DNA of 64,000 nucleotides from Chitinophagaceae bacterium LGM1 (lineage in GTDB: Bacteria; Bacteroidota; Bacteroidia; Chitinophagales; Chitinophagaceae): positions 496,001-560,000 of the forward strand of contig CP075895.1 of the NCBI GenBank assembly GCA_018604165.1, in the 5' to 3' direction. A model generated the notes under the pieces. The model searched no databases. It was not told the DNA's origin and worked only from the letters and a program-made list of their open reading frames with translations. Below are positions 7,530 through 15,270 of the stretch, one piece after another. How positions within the stretch are numbered: the first letter of the stretch is position 1; the number at the start of each line of letters is the position of its first letter. A program made the position numbers and the translations under genes.

Positions 7530-9124
7530 TACTTATCTGTTTTTGCGTAATAACAAAGCCACCTAGTATTACCTGCATCGTCTGTCACTTGTTGCTTATA
7601 TGCTGGTTGCGATGAAAAGCCCCATATACTTGCAGTGTTGTTATTGAGCGTGTTTGTAGTGTCTAATACAATTAGCCCAGCATTATTATAATTAGCATTA
7701 CGTTGTAAAATAGTTGTTCGTATTGCCATGCTATCAATAGCTAACAAGCTGGTGTTCAGCGTTTTTCTATCTATATAATAAGTGATATTAGGATTGAGTT
7801 CATTACCACAAATTATCAAGTAATCGTTTTGAAGAGTGTGCGAACCAATAAAATCGAGCAAACTATTATATGGGTTGTTTTCGTGCTTACTGGTGATGAA
7901 CTTGTCTGTATATCCTACATACACAAAGCGGTATGCAAATAGAGCAATGATTCCAGAGGCAAGTGTGTATGATAGTATCTTGATTACTTGTGGCTTGAAC
8001 TTAATGGTATGTTGTAGTTGGAAAATATTGTAGAATATAAAAACGATAAAGTATAGATTAATGGATATGGCATAATAGTTATGTACTTTGAACAGGTTGA
8101 AAAAAATAATTGGGGCACACAAAAACAATGCTAATAGCAATGCATTAAACCACCTGCTTTTTTTGTCTTTAATACTATTATAGGTAGCTATCAGCAATAC
8201 GAGCAGGTATAATGCTGACTGGTAATGTCCTAAACCACTAAAGAATTGTAGCCAGTTTGCGGGATTTGTTCTTTGTGTAAAGGTTCCGAACGTCCATTTG
8301 CTGATGTTGGTTGAAATCCATGAAGAAGCAAATGGGTTTTCAGCTTTGATGTTATCAGTATACATAACCCAGCCATATTGTATAGCAATACTTACTACAG
8401 TGAGTATAACAGGCAGCAGCATTTTTTTTATAGCTCTTGTAAACCCTACCTTATACCAATAATATAAACCGGTAAATAATAGTATAACGAAACAGGCGGG
8501 TAAGAATGTAGTAACTTTTGATAAGGCAGCGATAATACCTGCTAATGCCATCAGTAATACCAATGCTGCACGTGGTTTACGGGTGTTGAAGTATAAATAA
8601 AGTAAATAGCAATACAGAAGTGTAAAAAACATGGCTGTACTTTCAATCAAAAAAACGCTGCCCCAGTACAGATAGTAATTTGAAAGAAGAATCGCAGATA
8701 TAATTAACAGGGCTGTTTGCTTTTCGACCACTTTTAATAAGATAAGGAGTTTGTATACTATCAGCAACGACAAATAGAAGAATACAAGTGAAACAACACG
8801 CCCTTCTGCTTCCAGATTGCCATTTAAGATAAGGTGAGCAACATATACTACACTTTGATAAACAGGAAACTCTAAAGGTATTTTCCATGGTGCGCCAGCT
8901 ATAGGTGTTTGATAATTGAGTTGCCAGCCCTCTTTAATAAAGTATTTAACGGTTATGGCAGTTTGTGTTTGTCTGTACTCATGCCACCCATGTAATGAAT
9001 TGTTTGCCGCACCTAACGAAAACCACAAATGAACTATTATTGCGACAAGCAGAATTGAGTTATAAATGTTTAATTTGATACGCACTGATTGTAGTTGGAC
9101 TGGTGAGGATACTAAGATACTCAA
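7529..9124 (-). CDS. GT-C-like polytopic membrane protein (glycosyltransferase family 39-like)
   Basis: A 531-residue integral membrane protein with about ten to twelve hydrophobic segments. After the first helix comes a periplasmic loop with HGWHEYRQTQTAI, a pattern of PMT/ArnT-like glycosyltransferases that use polyprenyl-phosphate sugars, and then PWKIPLEFPVYQ. The C-terminal ~110 residues are soluble, presumably periplasmic. The family transfers sugars from a lipid carrier to proteins or lipids; donor and acceptor are not visible here. TTG at 9124 is the most upstream plausible start. It is the first gene of the leftward trio with acs and the MBL protein, and its 5' end lies just outside the island. 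Confidence 0.62.
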   Translation of the reverse strand: MSILVSSPVQLQSVRIKLNIYNSILLVAIIVHLWFSLGAANNSLHGWHEYRQTQTAITVKYFIKEGWQLNYQTPIAGAPWKIPLEFPVYQSVVYVAHLILNGNLEAEGRVVSLVFFYLSLLIVYKLLILLKVVEKQTALLIISAILLSNYYLYWGSVFLIESTAMFFTLLYCYLLYLYFNTRKPRAALVLLMALAGIIAALSKVTTFLPACFVILLFTGLYYWYKVGFTRAIKKMLLPVILTVVSIAIQYGWVMYTDNIKAENPFASSWISTNISKWTFGTFTQRTNPANWLQFFSGLGHYQSALYLLVLLIATYNSIKDKKSRWFNALLLALFLCAPIIFFNLFKVHNYYAISINLYFIVFIFYNIFQLQHTIKFKPQVIKILSYTLASGIIALFAYRFVYVGYTDKFITSKHENNPYNSLLDFIGSHTLQNDYLIICGNELNPNITYYIDRKTLNTSLLAIDSMAIRTTILQRNANYNNAGLIVLDTTNTLNNNTASIWGFSSQPAYKQQVTDDAGNTRWLCYYAKTDK

Positions 9125-9152
9125 CTACATCAAATTAGGCATGGCAATAAAA

Positions 9153-9177
9153 AAAGGATAACAAAATGTTACCCTTT
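9153..9177 (-). terminator. Stranded terminator of the tRNA gene
   Basis: On the minus strand AAAGGGTAAC and GTTATCCTTT form a hairpin (one mismatch) followed by a run of T. No minus-strand gene ends here. Joining the sequence left of 9190 to the tRNA at 29218-29291, as before integration, would put this hairpin right behind the tRNA 3' end, so it is most simply the original tRNA terminator. Confidence 0.65.
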
Positions 9178-9189
9178 AGTATGTGTTTT

Positions 9190-9202
9190 GTGGTCCCACT
9201 AG
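9190..9202. repeat. attL core (left 13-bp direct repeat)
   Basis: GTGGTCCCACTAG, identical to 29217-29229. This copy holds only the last bases of the tRNA acceptor and T-stem region, so it is the truncated half-site left by integration. Confidence 0.85.
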
Positions 9203-9454
9203 AAATTTTTTATTATTTGTTTCTTTTTGTCAGTTTTTACAAGTTTTTACACTGAAATGCTTGACAGTAAAGGTTTTACCAAGAGCCTTTGAAATTTCAT
9301 GCAAACTGAAGCAAGTCTTTTTATTGAAAAAGGACAACCAATAGGACAACTCTGTCCAATTTTCGAATTAAATCGGCCAAGCTGAATAAAGTTGTTATAT
9401 TTTTTTGAGCTTGCTTGCCCGTCAATTAAATCATATTAAAATATTACGTAAGCA
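9203..9454. other. Non-coding left end of the island
   Basis: AT-rich sequence between attL and the integrase start. It contains a direct repeat of TTTTTACA (9236-9255 region), the paired GGACAAC sites at 9331-9350 and a GGACA/TGTCC inverted repeat overlapping them. I see no open reading frame. It probably holds integrase and excisionase binding sites and the integrase promoter; no TAnnTTTG box is convincing. Confidence 0.5.
9331..9350. promoter_or_regulatory. Candidate integrase arm-type sites, left end
   Basis: Two GGACAAC direct repeats start 12 bp apart. A matching pair in the same orientation and near-identical spacing lies at the right end (29141-29160). Repeats shared only by the two ends of an element are typical of integrase arm sites; binding is inferred. 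Confidence 0.55.
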
Positions 9455-10687
9455 ATGTATATTCCTAAGACTAATTTCTATTTAAAGGATACTAAGGCAA
9501 ACGACCCAACATTAATAAGCCTACAAGTCAAGTTTAATGGGCATAGAGTGCTTATGAGTACTGGAGAAAAGATACATCCACAAAAGTGGGACTATTCAAA
9601 ACAGAGAGGGGTAGGTAAAGAATATGCTGACTTAAATTACTGGCTCAATAAAATTGATAGTGAGCTTGCATCTATTTTTCGAAACTGTAATATTGAGAAT
9701 ATTACCCCAACTGCTGAACTTGTTTTGGCTCAATTGAAAGATAGAATTGATAATACTCCACCACATGCTACCAGCATTCAACCTAAAATTACACTCCTAA
9801 AATTTATTGAGCAGTTTATAGAACAATCCAAGTCTATCCGCCAAAATGAAACATTAAAAGGCTACCGCACAACTTTGAACCATTTAAAAGACTTTTCTAT
9901 TCGATATAATAGGAAAGTTGATTTTGAAGATATTGATATGGATTTCTATCACCAATTTACCAAGTACTTATCAGTAGAAATTGGCAATTCAAAGAATACC
10001 GTAGCTAAGCATATTAAGACAATAAAGACATATTTAAATGAAGCTACTGACAGAGGCTTAAATGTAAATATGATTTTCAAATCAAGGAGTTTTAAAAAGA
10101 TAACTGAAACAGTAGATAAAATTTACCTCACACTTGATGAAATTCAACGCATATATGAACTGGTCTTACCAAATGTAAGAGTAATGAATATTGCCAGAGA
10201 TTTGTTCGTTATTTCCTGTTATACTGGGTTGCGCTTTTCCGATTTTACACATATTAGACAAGAAGACATAAAGGATAATCAGATTCATATCAGGACGAAG
10301 AAAACCAATCAATATGTCGTTATTCCTACTAATTCTATTGTAAAAGAAATACTAAGTAAATATCACTACAATTTACCGAGCATTAGTAATGCTAAAATGA
10401 ACCAGTATTTAAAGGAAATTGGTAAGTTGGCTGAAATAAATTCACCAGTAGTAATAACTAAAACAGAAGGTGGTCGCAGAGTGCAAAAAACTTATAAGAA
10501 ATATGAACTAATTAGTGCTCATTGTGGTCGCAGGAGTTTCGCCACGAATACATATAAAGATAATATACCTGCAATCTCAATAATGAAAATTACAGGCCAC
10601 ACATCAGAAAAGGCGTTTCTTGGGTATATTCGAATTAGCCAGGAAGAAAATGCGGAACTATTAATGCAGCATGACTTTTTTAATTGA
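9455..10687 (+). CDS. Tyrosine recombinase (island integrase)
   Basis: A 410-residue site-specific recombinase. Residues 1-95 form the arm-binding domain (FYLKDTKAND, STGEKIHPQKWD), 105-205 the SAM-like core-binding domain, and 215-405 the catalytic domain. Catalytic residues are visible: R260 in CYTGLRFSDF, H356 and R359 in HCGRRSFATN, H382 in GHTSEKAFLGYI and the nucleophile Y391. The catalytic set is intact, so the protein should be active. It lies about 250 bp inside attL and faces into the island. Its last 27 bases overlap the 3' end of the convergent PIN-like gene. This is the common Bacteroidota integrase type of mobile elements. Confidence 0.95.
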   Translation: MYIPKTNFYLKDTKANDPTLISLQVKFNGHRVLMSTGEKIHPQKWDYSKQRGVGKEYADLNYWLNKIDSELASIFRNCNIENITPTAELVLAQLKDRIDNTPPHATSIQPKITLLKFIEQFIEQSKSIRQNETLKGYRTTLNHLKDFSIRYNRKVDFEDIDMDFYHQFTKYLSVEIGNSKNTVAKHIKTIKTYLNEATDRGLNVNMIFKSRSFKKITETVDKIYLTLDEIQRIYELVLPNVRVMNIARDLFVISCYTGLRFSDFTHIRQEDIKDNQIHIRTKKTNQYVVIPTNSIVKEILSKYHYNLPSISNAKMNQYLKEIGKLAEINSPVVITKTEGGRRVQKTYKKYELISAHCGRRSFATNTYKDNIPAISIMKITGHTSEKAFLGYIRISQEENAELLMQHDFFN

Positions 10688-11800
10688 AATCTTTTGTAAT
10701 TCATCCTTCACTATTGCTTCAAGTTCTCCATCGATATCATTATACTGTACTACCATGTTAGCATTGCATTCTTTGCATGTGAACTCTACAGCATATTCAA
10801 TATCAGGAATAAGTTCTGAACAAACTGGGCATTCGATATGTATAGAACCACAAAATGTACAATTGCCTCTAGCAACAAAACTAGATTCTCTTTTTGCAGT
10901 TAATTCAGGGAATAGAGATAATTGGTTCGGATCAATGTTTGCTTCATATTCACTAACTACTCTAATTTTTTTGTCTAAATATCCAAAAGGACAAAATCCA
11001 TCAATGTCTATACAGTAATCTGATTTACAATTGAATGATATTCTATCAAGGTAGGCTTCTTCAAATAATTGTTCTAATTCATCTTGAATTTCCTTACTAA
11101 TAGCGAGCCCAATATCAAGTTTACACTCGAATCTAAAGTCGTTATGATTAATTGACTTTTGTAGTTCGGGATGAAATTTGTCCTTATTGCCATTTTCACA
11201 AAAGTCTTTAGTATTATTTGAGACAAATATTGTTGCCAAATTGTTGTTAGCATCAGACGATATATATTCCAGTGCACTAAAAAATAGTGTAGCATCACCG
11301 AAGTTGTTTTTATTATTATGGAATGGTACACTTTTGGAGATTGCTAATTCCCATACTTTAATTTTTGTAGTGTCTGAGATAGGTATTTTAGTGCATTCAT
11401 GATTCAAAAATGTTTCTACACTGTTTATATGTTCTTCATTGTCTTTTATTTCTATTTCTAGTTCATTTATCTTTCTGTCATAATTTATCTTAGCCTCTAT
11501 ATTTTCTTCTTCAGAGTGTATTTTACAATAATTTTTGTATTCATTTACTATCTGGATAATTGTTGCCTTACGCTTTTTTATGAGAGATTCTACATGTATT
11601 TTATTCCGTGCCCATTCTTGTAAATTTATATCGGAGATGAGTATTTCAATTTTCTTGTCATCCTGTTTCTGTTTTAATTCCTTAAATAATTCAAAGTGTA
11701 GGCTTTTGGATTTATTATGGCTTAGTTGCTCATTGCCATTAGCTAAATAAATCCAAATATTTGTGTCTAGAAGAACATTGACTTTTGGTTTTTCGTACAT
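10661..11800 (-). CDS. PIN-like domain protein with C-terminal zinc ribbon (DUF4935-like)
   Basis: A 379-residue protein from ATG 11800 (MYEKPKVNVLLDTNIWIYL). The VLLDTNIW strand with D12 is the first metal-binding aspartate of the PIN nuclease fold. ISDINLQEWARN, FGDATLFFSALEY and TIFVSNNTKDF supply the later acidic positions expected in DUF4935-type PIN-like proteins. A coiled segment lies at about 80-140. The C-terminal part has CTFCGSIHIECPVC and CKEC, a likely zinc ribbon. PIN proteins are typically metal-dependent RNases, often toxins or defence effectors; the target here is unknown. No antitoxin-like partner sits beside it. It overlaps the integrase 3' end, so it is locked to the element backbone. 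A TTG at 11827 could extend it by nine residues. Confidence 0.7.
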   Translation of the reverse strand: MYEKPKVNVLLDTNIWIYLANGNEQLSHNKSKSLHFELFKELKQKQDDKKIEILISDINLQEWARNKIHVESLIKKRKATIIQIVNEYKNYCKIHSEEENIEAKINYDRKINELEIEIKDNEEHINSVETFLNHECTKIPISDTTKIKVWELAISKSVPFHNNKNNFGDATLFFSALEYISSDANNNLATIFVSNNTKDFCENGNKDKFHPELQKSINHNDFRFECKLDIGLAISKEIQDELEQLFEEAYLDRISFNCKSDYCIDIDGFCPFGYLDKKIRVVSEYEANIDPNQLSLFPELTAKRESSFVARGNCTFCGSIHIECPVCSELIPDIEYAVEFTCKECNANMVVQYNDIDGELEAIVKDELQKISIKKVMLH

Positions 11801-11827
11801 CCGTATTCTATTTCCAGTGATGACCAA

Positions 11828-12324
11828 TTACTAGGTTATTATAAATTTACATAATCAAGAACCATATTGACAATTATAATGCGGTTTTGAGAAGTTAAAA
11901 ACATCTATACTATTATAAGTTGCCATATTATAACCTAGGAATGTACCTTGTCCATTTGAGGAAACGATTCTCCCTATATCTATTAGCAGTAAGATATATC
12001 AGCTATCAATAAGAAAAGACGAACCATTGGGTTAACGATATGTATAATATTAATTAAATAATTAAACAATTTATTATAATTATTATATTAATAAATAATA
12101 AAAAAACATTTTTTTTGCTATCATAAATTAATCTACTATTTTTGTTTTGTATTGAGGGGTAAAAAACTATTATCACTCAATACGTGTAGGCTGTATTCAT
12201 AATGTGATGGTACAGAATATTAGCTGAATTGGACACAAAGGCTGTAAAAACCATATTACGCCCTTTTCATAAAATTGGATTTACCGTATGACTGTAGTTA
12301 GGTTGTACACAAAGTCCATTTTCT
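11828..12324. other. AT-rich intergenic region inside the island
   Basis: About 500 bp with no gene that I can support. It contains an inverted repeat CTAGGTTAT / ATAACCTAG near 11831 and 11930, a nearly pure A+T stretch at about 12045-12115, and GTATTGAG / CTCAATAC arms at 12149-12156 and 12176-12183. Placed before the HTH and primase-helicase-like genes, it is a reasonable candidate for a control region or a replication origin. That is inference; no iteron array is clear. Confidence 0.4.
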
Positions 12325-12335
12325 ATGAAAAGGGC
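12260..12335. repeat. Inverted repeat sequestering the HTH gene start codon
   Basis: GCCCTTTTCAT (12260-12270) pairs perfectly with ATGAAAAGGGC (12325-12335); a few weaker pairs extend inward. The right arm begins exactly with the start codon, so an mRNA hairpin would bury the translation start. This suggests translational control or an operator; untested. Confidence 0.5.
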
Positions 12336-12612
12336 TTTCCTTTTTGAGTATACTCAAGATGAGTTATCTGAATTAATTAAAAATGCTGTCCGTGAAGTTC
12401 TTCATGAGCAGATTTCCCTGCCGATAGCAAATCCCCCACCCGCAAGTCAAGATGTAGAAGTGCTTTCCCCGGCACAAGTATGTGCTATGCTTCATATCAG
12501 TAGGCCAACTTTAACAAAGTACCATAAAACTGGAAAGCTAAAAGGTAAAAAGGCTGGAGGCAAAGTGTTTTATAAACGTAGTGATGTAAACAAATTTTTA
12601 AACAACAAATAG
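12325..12612 (+). CDS. Small helix-turn-helix protein (excisionase-like, HTH_17 type)
   Basis: A 95-residue protein. The N-terminal third has a helical segment YTQDELSELIKNAVREVL, and residues ~45-95 form a MerR-like winged helix: LSPAQVCAMLHISRPTLTKY followed by the wing KKAGGKVFYKRSDVNKFL. This pattern is standard in small DNA-binding proteins of Bacteroidota mobile elements that act as excisionases or as regulators of replication genes. It lies 35 bp before the DUF3987 gene and is probably co-transcribed with it. Its start codon is inside a strong inverted repeat, hinting at regulated translation. The precise role is inferred. Confidence 0.82.
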   Translation: MKRAFLFEYTQDELSELIKNAVREVLHEQISLPIANPPPASQDVEVLSPAQVCAMLHISRPTLTKYHKTGKLKGKKAGGKVFYKRSDVNKFLNNK

Positions 12613-12647
12613 TAGAGCTGTGCTCATTAAAATATTAAATATTAAGT

Positions 12648-14945
12648 ATGATAATTTCATTTTTTTATGCACCTATTTCCAACACGGTGCCAAGTCGAAC
12701 AATATCTATTATCGAGATATACAATATAGTTACTAAAGACGCTCAATTAAAGTTAACAACTGATTTATATAGAGCAATACAGTTAAATACTGAGCGAAGC
12801 GATTATAAGCGCATGAACTTTCCGTACGTCACATTTTCAGGAGTTTTTAAAAGTCGTAAACGAGCAGAATTAATAGAATATTCTAATCTAATTGCTATAG
12901 ATATAGATAGCATAAATAAATCTGAGTTGTTAGCGTTGAAAGAGTTTGCAGTAAAATGTGAATATGTTGTCTTTGCCTATGAAACTCCGAGCCATGGTTA
13001 CAAAATGATTATTAAGACATCTGGCATGGATGCTCATGCTAACACTTATATTTCGTTTGCAGAGTATTTAGTTTCAAGCATAGGTATCGAAGCAAGAAAA
13101 GTTGATAATAGCTGTGTAGATATATGTCGTGCTAATTTTTTGTGTCATGATAGTGATGCATTTATTAATTCTAAAATTATCAGTGGTAATTATGATGAAA
13201 TACCACCCTATAGTGCTGCAATTGCTGATAGCAAAATTGATAATCCTAAAGTCCTAAAATCCGAAGGAGTTGTGTCTAGCAATATTGGGTTGACTGGTTA
13301 TAAGCTTGACCATATGAATAAAAACTCTGAAACTAATTTTAGGATATTAGTTGGTATTCTTGAAAGAAAAGAGGGTACTTATAAGAGTCCAAGACAAACT
13401 TGGATACAGCGGCTCGCTTCAATGTGTAATAAGTTTGGAATTGAGTTGAACTCAACAATGGAATATAGCTTGAAGTATTTTTCCAACCATGAGGAAAGTA
13501 TTAGAAGCGAAAAGCCAATTGACGTGCAACATTATATAGTCAATACTATAAACGATACATATAAACGATATGAAGACCAGTTCAGTACTTGGAATGAAGA
13601 CGTACAGAATATTGAGACACCAATGTTACCAGATGATGTTTTTGAAAGACTTCCTAACATTTTACGGAGCATTATGAAATTGTATGCAAATGACAGGAGG
13701 GAGCGCGATATGATGTTATTAAGTACAATTACAATTATCAGTTCTTGCTTCCCAGAGTATTATGGCATATATCATAATAGGATAGTTTCTCCGAATCTAT
13801 TTTTATTTATTTCAGCCCCACCATCGTCTGGTAAAGGTGCGGTATCAGTTGTTAAGAATATTGGGAGAGCAATCCAGCGGGATTTAGATAGTAAATATTA
13901 TTCATTGTTAAAAGAATATGAGCAGGCGATGGAAGATTATAAGAACAATGAAGAAAGAACATCACCGCCAATAAAACCTCAAAGACAGCTTTTCTTTATT
14001 CCTTCTAATAGTTCATCTACTAAGTTAATTGAAGTGATGTCAAGTAATGTGAAGTTCGGAGCATTAATGGAAACTGAGGCAGATACACTGTGTCAAGCAT
14101 TGAAAAATGACTGGGGGAGCTTTTCAGATACTTTACGTAAGGCTTTTCACAATGAGTCTATAGAATTGCAGCGGGTTGCAGGTGGGTTATACATTAACAT
14201 CGAAAAATCGTATTTATCTGTGCTGCTTACAGGAACACCTAATCAAATTATTAGTCTTATTAATAATGTTGAAAATGGGCTGTTATCCCGATTTATATTC
14301 TATTCATTCGTAGAGGAACCAGTATGGAAAGATGCATTCGAAATGAAAGATAATTTGCCTGAATTGGCATATAATAGTCTATCAGTTACTATTGAACATT
14401 ATATGAATGAAGTGCAAAAGATAGCTCAAGCAGTCAAAGATACTAATGAATATGGGCTAAAATTCATTTTAACACCGCAGCAGCAGGATAAATTTAATTC
14501 CTACTTTAAAGAGCAAGAGCAATTATTGTATCACATTTATGGCAATGATATTTCTGCCAGCGTTAGACGGCATGGTTTAAGTGCATTTAGGATGGCGATG
14601 CTATTTTCTATACTAAGACAAATGGATACATCTAATGTTGAGGTTTTGCTAAAGTGCAGTGATGACGACTTTGACATATCACTCTCTATCATTGATGTAC
14701 TGTTACAGCATACTATAAAAGTGTATAGTGATATAAAAGCACAACAACATCCTGTAAAAAAGTCACTAAAGCAACTGGAGATGGATATGTATTATGACAA
14801 GCTACCGACAGAGTTTAATTTTCAAAATGCCTTAACTGTTGCGAAGGCTATGGGTATGATTCCTAAAACTGCAGAGTATAGACTTAAAAAATACATAAAA
14901 ATGGGGTTATTGTCACATACACATAATTCATACAAAAAAGCTTAG
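12648..14945 (+). CDS. VirE-N / DUF3987 primase-helicase-like protein
   Basis: A 765-residue protein with two parts. Residues ~40-180 match the BT4734-like VirE N-terminal domain, with FPYVTFSGVFKSRKRAELI, NLIAIDIDS and YETPSHGYKMIIKTS, a primase-like fold. Residues ~330-720 match DUF3987, with a P-loop-like SAPPSSGKGAVS containing K396 and a later LLTGTPNQIISLI. Such proteins are widespread replication proteins of Bacteroidota integrative elements and satellites. A C-terminal segment LPTEFNFQNALTVAKAMG resembles a small helix-turn-helix. That last segment, with the downstream terminator, is duplicated at 19142-19440 beyond the TPR-PIN gene. It is probably co-transcribed with the HTH gene upstream. 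Confidence 0.82.
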   Translation: MIISFFYAPISNTVPSRTISIIEIYNIVTKDAQLKLTTDLYRAIQLNTERSDYKRMNFPYVTFSGVFKSRKRAELIEYSNLIAIDIDSINKSELLALKEFAVKCEYVVFAYETPSHGYKMIIKTSGMDAHANTYISFAEYLVSSIGIEARKVDNSCVDICRANFLCHDSDAFINSKIISGNYDEIPPYSAAIADSKIDNPKVLKSEGVVSSNIGLTGYKLDHMNKNSETNFRILVGILERKEGTYKSPRQTWIQRLASMCNKFGIELNSTMEYSLKYFSNHEESIRSEKPIDVQHYIVNTINDTYKRYEDQFSTWNEDVQNIETPMLPDDVFERLPNILRSIMKLYANDRRERDMMLLSTITIISSCFPEYYGIYHNRIVSPNLFLFISAPPSSGKGAVSVVKNIGRAIQRDLDSKYYSLLKEYEQAMEDYKNNEERTSPPIKPQRQLFFIPSNSSSTKLIEVMSSNVKFGALMETEADTLCQALKNDWGSFSDTLRKAFHNESIELQRVAGGLYINIEKSYLSVLLTGTPNQIISLINNVENGLLSRFIFYSFVEEPVWKDAFEMKDNLPELAYNSLSVTIEHYMNEVQKIAQAVKDTNEYGLKFILTPQQQDKFNSYFKEQEQLLYHIYGNDISASVRRHGLSAFRMAMLFSILRQMDTSNVEVLLKCSDDDFDISLSIIDVLLQHTIKVYSDIKAQQHPVKKSLKQLEMDMYYDKLPTEFNFQNALTVAKAMGMIPKTAEYRLKKYIKMGLLSHTHNSYKKA

Positions 14946-15083
14946 GCTTTTAGGAGATTAGGATGAGTGTTGCCATACGTGTTTAATATGGCGGTTTACT
15001 GGTTTGTTGAGGCCAAGCAGCATCTTCGCCGCTTGGTCTTTTATATTGCAGGACTGGGGCTATAATGACTCTATAGGAGTATT
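14790..15083 (+). repeat. ~295-bp direct repeat, copy 1 (DUF3987 gene tail plus terminator)
   Basis: Covers the last 52 codons of the DUF3987 gene and ~138 bp of downstream sequence including a hairpin terminator. Copy 2 at 19145-19440 is diverged but collinear. The two copies frame the 1286-residue TPR-PIN gene. Confidence 0.85.
15010..15043 (+). terminator. Terminator after the DUF3987 gene (copy 1)
   Basis: AGGCCAAGC and GCTTGGTCT form a 9-bp stem (one G-T pair) around a 12-nt loop AGCATCTTCGCC, followed by TTTT. The loop of copy 2 is the exact reverse complement. Confidence 0.8.
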
Positions 15084-15270
15084 ATTACCTCACTGCGTTG
15101 ATTTTATAAAGGCCATATGTAATCAGTAGCATTATCACAAAATAAATTTAACTTTAATAGTATTGAATATCCCCAATATCTTAAAGCTGGAGCAAGCTTA
15201 ACATGACCTCATAATAAAATGTTTCCTGCTTTCTGTTTTGGAAGATTACTATAATAACTAATCCATTTTT
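15084..15270. other. Gap before the TPR-PIN gene
   Basis: Together with the terminator tract it makes a 325-bp stretch without a gene from 14946. I see no ORF and no clear promoter box. The TPR-PIN gene promoter must lie here, because the upstream transcript ends at the terminator. Confidence 0.35.

Noticed and set aside
14946-15270. Possible small RNA or riboswitch before the TPR-PIN gene
   Set aside because: The only clear structure is the terminator hairpin belonging to the DUF3987 gene, and the rest shows no conserved fold that I recognise.
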